Origin: Sphagnum compactum
Lineage: Eukaryota > Bryophyta > Sphagnopsida > Sphagnales
Assembly (NCBI GenBank): GCA_965153455.1
Contig: OZ234497.1
Span: 17,787,872 to 17,851,871, forward strand
Direction of reading: 5' to 3'
DNA: 64,000 nt
The notes under the pieces are model-generated. The model was given only the letters and a program-made list of their open reading frames with translations. It made no database searches and was not told the origin of the DNA. Position 1 is the first letter of the stretch, and every line of letters starts with the position of its first letter. The position numbers and the translations under genes are program-made. Positions 56,306-64,000 of the stretch are shown here, piece by piece.

Positions 56306-57830
56306 ATGGCAAATGCCATACATGACCTTCAATTATTATATGAAGCTAAAGAACAAGAGGCAACCAAGCAAGGCCTAAGGAGCTATGAGTGTCCATGTAA
56401 TTGTTGCCATGGTGCAAGGCAACAACAAAGGATAACCATCAAGAAACATCTATGGCATAACAATCGAGATCCCTATTTTTGATGGCCTATGGTGGTATGT
56501 ATTTTTTTTGGTTTCTTTTGTGTGTTAAGACTCGGGTTGATTGTACAAGAGATCAATTTGTTAGCAAATGAAGGCTTTTAAGTGAATATTCAATTGAGTG
56601 AAGGCTAGGTTTGTGAGAGCTTATTGTGGTAATGAATGAAGTTACACAAATGCGAGACAATTACACAAATGCAGGATGTGGTTTTCGGGTTGTCATTAGG
56701 CACCAACAAAAGCAAATATTGAATGTAAGGACAGTGTACAAGGTGTTGATTCCACTAGAAGTCCCACCATAAGCAATAGATTTTTACTTATCCAAGTTGA
56801 TCCTGCATACTCTTGACCCAAAGTGGAAGTCCACATAATGGTTACAAAGGCTTTTGCAACTATTGATGCAATACAATAAATACTTGAAAACCAAGCCCCA
56901 CTTGAAGGTCCATAGTTGGAAACCAATACTCCAAATGTGAGTGCCTCACAAAATGAAGTTATGCTAGAGTTGTTGTTTACCAAAGCTGCAATTCCTTGGT
57001 ATGAGGGGTCCACAAGCATGTCGTCAACTACACTACTTTTATTGAATTTGAATATAGTCCATGGCCTGGCTCACACATTCATGGATGAATTATTTTCGTT
57101 ATTGAAGAATGAGTTATTGCCAAAGAATAACAAGATGCCAACCACAAGTTATGAAGCTCATAAGTTCATCAAATCCCTTGGTTTGACATATGAATCGATA
57201 CATGCTTGCACAAATGGATGTGTGCTCTTTCAACAAAGCTTAAAACCTACAATTATTTGTCCCAAATGTAACACTAGTAGATACATGGAGGGATTTGAAT
57301 CTATTCCACGAAAAGTGTTTTGACATTTTTTTTTGATACCGTGGTTGGTACGAATGTATAGATGCAAATCACTTGCAGAATTGATGACATAGCACAAAGA
57401 TGGTGCAAGTGCAGATGGCTTGATAAGAAGTGTGGCAAATTCTATTACTTGGAAACACATTTCTACTACTTGGCCAAAATTTGTTGTTGATGCCCGCAAC
57501 GTAAGATTAGGGTTGGCATTGGACGGGGTAAATCCTTTTGGGGACCTTTGTAATTGCCACTCTACATGGCCTATGGTTTTGCTCAACTATAATCTACCAC
57601 CATGGTTGGTCACAAAAGAGATATTTTTTCATGTTATCATTGATCATCCATGGGAAGGAGTCATGCACATTTAATAACGTAAATGTGTATTTGCAGCTTC
57701 TAATTCATGAGTTCCAAACATGGTGGAGGGGTGTTGATGCATTTGATGCATACCTGGGGTCAAGGTTCAACTTAAAAGCCATGTGTATGTGGAGTTGTTA
57801 AAAGAGTGGGTAGATTACATAGTTTTGGGG
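56306..57830 (+). pseudogene. CACTA (En/Spm) TNP2-type transposase relic
   Basis: The N-terminal exon 56306-~56470 (MANAIHDLQLLYEAKEQEAT ... CPCNCCHGARQQQRITIKKH) has the Cys-rich start typical of TNP2. After a gap, one frame (56916-57674) reads LNIVHGLAHTFMDELFSLLK, NELLPKNNKMPTTSYEAHKF, LGLTYESIHACTNGCVLFQQ, and CPKCNTSRYMEGFESIPRKVF. After stops come WPKFVVDARNVRLGLALDGV, NPFGDLCNCHSTWPMVLLNY, and NLPPW. From ~57612 the frame shifts to VNVYLQLLIHEFQTWWRGVD and AFDAYLGSRFNLKAMCMWS. This is the core TNP2 domain, which would act in the nucleus on CACTA ends. At least three stops and a frameshift make it inactive. The ~60% of the protein after this point is missing. Confidence 0.85.
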
Positions 57831-58560
57831 TTTACAAGGCATTACGAATAGGAATAGGCCATTGAACAATTGAGGATTTGAATTTTGAATTCTTGTTGTT
57901 CATGTTGATGGTGACTTGGGGAGTGCCCAAGAGTCGGAGTTTTTGGAAAGTTGAAGACATTCATAAAAACACATTTTGGGAATAAAAATAGAGATGTGAA
58001 TACTTTGTAAAGAAACTATAGATTCTGATGTTGAATATTACAAATTTGATTTGTTATTTGATTACACTTCCATAGAACATGGATTTTTGTTGTAATTTTG
58101 TTGAAGTTTTTAGGAAATATGGAAGTGTAGACTTCTCCATTAATTTCCATATTCAATTTGATGTGTGAATCATTTGTGGTATTGAAATATCATGAAAATG
58201 AATTGTAATTTTGTTTGTAGTTTCTTACATTGTATTATAGATTACAGATTTTGGTTATCATAAATAATCATGAATTTAGTGTATTGATGGGTTTTAGATA
58301 GATGTGTGTTTAGAATCAATGCAAAGTTGTGAATGAATGTATATTTGTATTGCAAATCTATTGTTACAATAAATGTGGAATGGTTATGGAGGAATGAAAG
58401 CCACATCCACCATTTGGCACCCATCTTTTGGGGAATTTTTGTCCTTTTCATTGATAGGAATAAGAGGGTTTTTTGCATTTTCCATTGATTATACTGTAGA
58501 TGAGGGTGTTCAAAAGAGTGGTTTAGATTTTAATTCAGATTTGGAAAAGGTATGTTAGAA
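57831..58560. other. Intergenic, nothing recognised
   Basis: AT-rich sequence with no supported gene. Confidence 0.45.
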
Positions 58561-59984
58561 AGCACCGGAGGTCTAAGCGGTTGAACCCATAAAGACTACA
58601 AAGTGATCTACAAACTTTAAAAATGAAAGGATTGTGAAACAAGATGAATCCGATGGTGACTCGAAGTTTACAATGACAATTGGATTTGGAAGCAAATCGT
58701 TAAAGTCCTGAAAGAAAAACAGAAGATAATCATGAAAATGGAAGGGATTATGTGGGAACTACAAAAACCCCATATCGGAACCTAATGTTGGATATACGAG
58801 TTTTGAGAACAAAAGAAAGACTTGTAAGACATAGGTCATTTCTACCACAAGAGGTGATAAGGCGTGAAGTATGGATTAGTGGTCTTTTGAGAAAACATAA
58901 TTACAGATGACGATCTCCATGGAGAAAGATGCAGTTGAATATTCACCCAAATGGGTGGGTACTATATACTTTTTAACCACAATTTGTGATTTAGAGTTGT
59001 AGAGATCAAGATGGAATAGGAACTTCTATAGTACTTGATCAACCATAGGGAATCTCAAGTTCAAAATCGGTGACTAGCCGAGGAAGGGATATTACAGGAG
59101 GTACACAATCTAGGTTTATGTACTAGTCTACATCTCTAGATTATTATGCACCAGTGGAAGATTGGGAGGTGGAAGAAAACACTAATATCAATGTGCTTGA
59201 GGAGACTAAAAAAAAGTACCTAAGACCATCTGAATATGTAGAGGCATAGATGAACGTGTTGGATGAAATACCATAGTCATACTCACATCAAAGAAATCCA
59301 AAGTTGGATCAAACAAGGTACACAACCGAAACCAAGGATCATGAATATGTGGATTTGGAGGTAGCCATAATACTTTCAAAAGTTTGTGCATTCTGTGAAG
59401 AAGGACATGCAATCATGGATTGTCTTTTTGTGCTTTTTCACGTCATAATAAGCATTGTTAGACATGTGTAGTTATAGAATGGGCAGTAACATTAATGGAT
59501 CAATCATAGGAACATGAACTAGGAATTCTATGGTTTAGAATAGATTGAGAAGCATGGAATTGCAAGGTCAATTGTGACCACATAGTCAATAGATTCATCC
59601 ATCCATTTAGTTAAGGAGTAGAATACTAGAAGTGTATTCACATCCTCATTCTGCACCACAGAGGATACCAATAGGTAACCATAGAATGGGGCATCGTCAA
59701 ACTTGAATCACCTTAGCTTTATTAAAAGTGTCAAAAGTGGTAGTTGTTGAAATCCGGAAACAACTTGTTGGAATAAAGGTTAGTCAACCACTTAATGTTG
59801 TAATACCAACCATAGGAGTTGAAATTATTGTTGCACCCAACACAAATTGTTAGAGGTGGAGTATTAATTAGATTTATAGCAAACTTGGGTTGTGGATTAG
59901 GAGGGGTTTCGATGGGAAGGAATTTGAATAAAAGTTCAAGAATACCAATAGCAACTACTGGAGTTGTTGGGACACTCTAAATGG

Positions 59985-62900
59985 TGTCACTAGAAGAAAA
60001 ACAAGTATTTTCAACTAGTCTTTACGACTAAATTTTAATCACAAGCGACATTTACAACTAAAATATCTTTAGTTGCCTTAGACAAGTCGTATGCTATATT
60101 AATCACAAACAACAAAGGGTATTGGATGAAAGAAAAATTCAACAAATATAAGTTCATCCTTTGACTCTATTGTATATGTTTTGTCACGTGCGACTAAGAT
60201 GCAACTATTTTGGTTACAATTGAAAACAAATGATGTGCTACCATGTGCCCCAATATTTAATTATTTAAAATATAAATATTTATTTATGCACGTTCAATTC
60301 AAATGTTTGGATGATCTTATATTATGACATATGGCCCAATGTAAATATGCCATGTGGCACTTTTAAAAAATTTAATAAAAATATTAATATTAGGTTGGTA
60401 GGTACCTAGGTAGGTACATAAGTAGGTGACTACAAACCTAAGTTACATACCTACCTACCTACTTAGGTAAAAAGGTAGGTAGGTACATAGGTTGACCTAG
60501 GTGGTTAAATCAAACTAGGTATTTACTTAGCTAGGTAGATAAGTAGGTTGGGGAAATAAGTATTTTAAATTTGTGCATAATTTGTTTTTTTTTTTTTTTT
60601 GTTCTAAGTTAAGCCTTTTGATTGGCTCATCTCATGTGCACAAATTTTTTAATGTGAAATTGGATGACCACATCCCTTGTTTATATAATGTTCAAAATAA
60701 GAATGAAGAATAAACAATATGGGATAAGTTTTAAAGTGTGAATTTCCTCACAAACTAATTAGTTGTAAACCCAAAACTTTCTTCCTGCCTTTTTTTTTTA
60801 GTTTTTAGTTTTTTAAACAATTCAAGTATATGGCTTATTAAATAATTAAATAATCATTTAGTTAACAATGATTAAATTTACATACATTTGAACTATAAAC
60901 TATACACTACAAACATTAAATATTCATTATCAATTAATTAAATAACTAATAACTTCCTAATATTTAACAAACTAGCTATTTAATTACTCACAAGTTGTTA
61001 ATACATAACTCATTGATAATTAAATATCTAAAATATTTCAAAATATTTTATTACTTTTAAAAATCTATTCAAATTATAGATAATATAGTTAATGAAAAAA
61101 TAATTTAATTACTAGAAATTTAAAAAACTAACTATTTAAAATATTTATTTTCAATTTATGAATGGTGAACTAACAATTGCTATTAGAAAGTAAATTCTTA
61201 CATGAATTTAAAATAATAATAATATTAAAATAATTACGTTAATTACTATATAATTACATTTAATATTGTAAAAACTTTTATAGGTAGATTAATTTTTTTA
61301 ATAAGTCATTATTAACTATATAAATACAATAATTCGCCAAACATAACATTAATTTTTATAAGTGTTGTAAAATTACTATAAAAAAATTGTCATAGATAAT
61401 TAATTACAGAATTTACAAAAAAAATTAAAAACCCTGGAATTAAAATTATTTTAACTACATTATAAATTTTTCGAAATTTTAATTCAGATTTAAAGTTATC
61501 AATTAAAGATTATGTTCAATTAGGAAATAATTATGCACATACTAATTAATTCATATCTGAAATAATTAAAATGCTTTTAAAGTAATGTACCATTAATTAA
61601 AATAATTTATTTATTTTACTAAAAAATATAAAATATAAAAAGTTGTGTTATAACAATAATTATTTAGCATAACTTATCATTAGTAAAAATACTCATTTAT
61701 GATTATTTATAAAAGCGATTTATTATGGATAATACTAGTAGAAAAAACCTTTAAAACTGAATCAATAATTTTCTGAATTAGAATATAAAACTTAGATTCC
61801 ACAATAGTAAATCAGAGTTAAAATATCAATTTTTAGGTCAAATGATTTTTGAATTAAAAAAAAATCAGAATTGAAATGTCAATTTTCAGATTCAATAACA
61901 ATATTCAAAACTGAAATGTCCATTTTTAGACTCAATTAATAATTTTCTTAATTGAAATATTAATTTTGAGAATCCAATAAAATAATTTAGAATTCAAGTT
62001 TCAACTCTCAAGTCAAATAATTTCTTAAAATTTAAATTAAAATATTCAGAATTGAAATATCAATTGTCATGTTCAAATAAAAATATTCAAAATAAAAATG
62101 TCAATTTTAAAAGTCAATTATAATTTTTCTGAATTGAAATAATAATTTTTATATTCGAAAATAATAATTTAAAATTAAATTATCAATTTTTAGATCAAAT
62201 AAGTTTTTTGAATTAAAATTAAGAAATTGAGAATTGAAATATCAAATTTCAGATTCTAATAACAATATTCAAAATTGAAATGTCCATTTTTAGACTCAAT
62301 TAATAAATTTAAAAATTCAACTATTGATTTGAAGAATCCAAAATAATAATTCGGAATTGAAATTTCAAGGTTCAAATAAAATGATTATTTAAAATTTAAA
62401 TGAAAAATTTTCAGAGTTGAAATATAAAATTTCAAATTCAAATAAAATACTCAAAATTAAAATATCCATTTTTGTAATCAATTAATAATTTTCTGAATTG
62501 AAATACTAATTTTTGGATTTGAAAATAATAATTTAGAATTCAAATATCAATTTTTAGATCAAATAAGTTTTTTGAATTTAAATAGAAAATTTCATATTCA
62601 AAAAATTTTCTCAAATTCAATAATTAAAAAAAGAATTCCAACAACAATTTTCATAATGTTTAGATAAAAAATTTATCATTGGAACTATAATTCTAGAACT
62701 AAAAAATATTTTTGAATACAACTAACAAATAAAAATTTTCATATATAAAATTTAAAATTCAAATACCATTTTCAGAATTGAAATAACATTTTTCAGATTT
62801 GAATAACAAATTTCAAAGTTCAAATATTAATATATATTCATATTTAATGCATACACACACACACATATATAATTTTAATACATACATAAAAGTACACCCC

Positions 62901-63124
62901 TATGTCACCGTAAAATACCTTTAGGATGCAACTAATTTGGTGATTATTACAAATAATGGGACATATCAACCTATAATGGATGAAAATAGACCTAAAATGC
63001 CAACCAATAGGATGAAGTTTCCAATAGTTGCATCATAGTTGTGAGAATGACCAAAATAGTTAAAATTTGGTTTTGTAGTTGCAAATGGAGTGGTTACATT
63101 TTGGCTAATTTTTACTAGTGTGTT
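59985..63124. mobile_element. Non-autonomous CACTA element, 3134 bp, TSD TGT
   Basis: The element spans 59988-63121. The left end is CACTAGAAGAAAAACAAGTA, close to the common plant CACTA terminus. The right end is ATTTTTACTAGTG, its complement. TGT flanks both sides (59985-59987 and 63122-63124). The subterminal region carries CGACTAAA, ACAACTAAA and TTAGTTGC words, likely transposase-binding repeats. The interior has TAGGTAGG runs (60395-60545) and an AT-rich tandem block. No coding sequence. It shares ends and internal landmarks (CTTTTGATTGG, ATATGGGATAA, GGATGCAACTAA) with the 1.57-kb element at 44 kb. Confidence 0.93.
61745..62850. repeat. AT-rich ~60-bp degenerate tandem repeat inside the CACTA element
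   Basis: AATTGAAATATCAATTTTYA and AAATGTCCATTTTTAGACTC-like words recur roughly every 40-70 bases, about 15-18 times. The 44-kb family member lacks this block, which explains much of the size difference. Confidence 0.75.
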
Positions 63125-63760
63125 TACCAATTCAATTATGACCATGCATGTAAATAGGACTATAGATTGACCACCTATGAGCTCAATAGTTGCTAGAAGG
63201 TACATAAGTATAGATGTTGGAAATTTAAGAAGAAGATATCGAAAACCATTTATTGTAACTGCATGAATCCTCAATCACAGAAATGGTCATTATGTGAAGC
63301 CAAATAGGGTAGCTCTTAAATACTTTAACTTCAAAAAAGATGTCAACCCATATGTTCATGTCAAAGTGTTCAATTCTGTAGTGAAGGCAAATGCAAAAAC
63401 CTCTAAAGAGTATATCATCAATGCGTTAGCTATATGCTAAGATATATAACAACAAATTGGTGCCATAATTACATGTCAAAATTTCATGACTGTATTTTTC
63501 CAGAGCTTACACATGCATTTTGCAAACATCATCGAAAGACTCAAAATGATGAAAAAATATACATGGAGCTGAAAAACATGAAGCAGAAGGAGACTGAGAA
63601 GGTGGAGGTTTACTATGAGAGGATTCAGAAGTTGGTCCATGGTTTACAAATACCAACCACAAACTGTGTTTTTATTATTATATTTAGGGCAAACTTGTAA
63701 TCATACCTCAAAATTGTGACCACAAGCATGAAGCAGTCAACACTATAAGAACATAAGGAG

Positions 63761-64000
63761 GTGGGGATGTTGTGTGAAGAAAAAATGACTACTGCTGAAG
63801 TAAGGAACGCACTTTCAGTACCACAAAGTACTAAATAGGCAGCACCACCAAAAACACAAAGTAATATACAGGGAAGACTAACAAGTATTGAATAAATGGT
63901 GGAATGAATAATCACAATGTGGAGACGTGTAGAAAGAAAAAGGACAAAACCATAATGATAGCCAAAGAGGTAGCACAACAAAGTCAAAAACCATAGAAGA
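63761..64000. other. Decayed gag-like sequence to the window end
   Basis: Purine-rich sequence with stops in all frames. Probably the continuation of the gag relic. Confidence 0.35.

Larger units (their letters stand above)
58561..63760 (+). pseudogene. Ty3/gypsy-like gag relic, split by a CACTA element
   Basis: The left part (58561-59987) is heavily decayed. The best piece is VCAFCEEGHAIMDCLF (~59380-59430), a CCHC-like knuckle (C-x2-C-x3-H-x4-C), followed in frame by VRHV and later SIDSSIHLVKE. The right part (63122-63760) shows gag core sequence. RVALKYFNFKKDVNPYVHVK and VFNSVVKANAKTSKEYIINA (~63308-63430) come first; after a frameshift follow FPELTHAFCKHHRKTQNDEK, YMELKNMKQKETEKVEVYYE, and RIQKLVHGLQ. 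These are hallmarks of Retrotrans_gag. The 3134-bp CACTA element with TGT duplications lies between. Whether both parts come from one element is inference: the knuckle lies 5' of the gag core, which is not the usual order. No protease or RT is seen before the window ends. Confidence 0.6.

Noticed and set aside
62966-63274. 102-codon minus-strand frame
   Set aside because: Crosses the right end of the CACTA element at 63121 into the gag relic, so it cannot be a single gene.

Overview
The window is nuclear DNA of a land plant. It has AT-rich intergenic sequence, short phase-consistent introns with GTAAGT-type donors, plant-type proteins (a carbonyl-reductase-like SDR and a plant sn-glycerol-3-phosphate acyltransferase fragment), and TTTAGGG telomere-type words inside its repeats. 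Transposon relics of at least six kinds dominate it, which fits a large, repeat-rich vascular-plant genome (gymnosperm or fern scale). I cannot place it further. Nothing bacterial or organellar is visible.

Layout. 0-8 kb: minisatellites, a polypyrimidine/polypurine tract, a 650-bp foldback, a TAGG-rich palindrome, and no gene. 8.0-8.6 kb: an intact Tourist/PIF-Harbinger-type MITE with a TTA target duplication. 9.9-11.45 kb: a 5'-truncated non-LTR retrotransposon relic, readable in one frame with about 13 stops. 13.2-14.05 kb: GC-rich minisatellites. 14.16-15.65 kb: a well-supported three-exon C2H2 zinc-finger gene of unknown role. 15.9-26.6 kb: a Mutator-like (MULE) locus. Its decayed DDE/SWIM transposase (18.5-23.6 kb, minus strand) is flanked by arrays of a GGTATTGCA/TGCAATACC motif in both orientations, and a small GC-rich orphan gene with its own TATA box and poly(A) signal lies between its two coding blocks. 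26.9-28.25 kb: a second, different MULE relic.

32.7-33.2 kb: a frameshifted C-terminal fragment of a plant GPAT. 34.6-35.8 kb: a triplicated ~420-bp promoter-like repeat leading into the best host gene of the window, a four-exon SDR (36.09-37.70 kb, 297 aa, Tyr/Lys and cofactor motifs intact). A convergent paralogue (40.3-42.23 kb, minus) keeps exons 1-3 but breaks in exon 4 and lacks the catalytic YxxxK, so it is a pseudogene.

43.7-64 kb: nested transposons. A pogo-like DDE relic is split by a 1.57-kb non-autonomous CACTA element (TSD TTT). An FCP1/HAD-like relic and tentative En/Spm-associated fragments lie on the minus strand at 50.3-52.8 kb. A CACTA TNP2 transposase relic is at 56.3-57.8 kb. 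A Ty3/gypsy-like gag relic is split by a second, 3.13-kb member of the same CACTA family (TSD TGT).

Only three loci look expressible: the SDR gene, the C2H2 gene and the small orphan gene at 21 kb. The rest records repeated nested insertion and decay.
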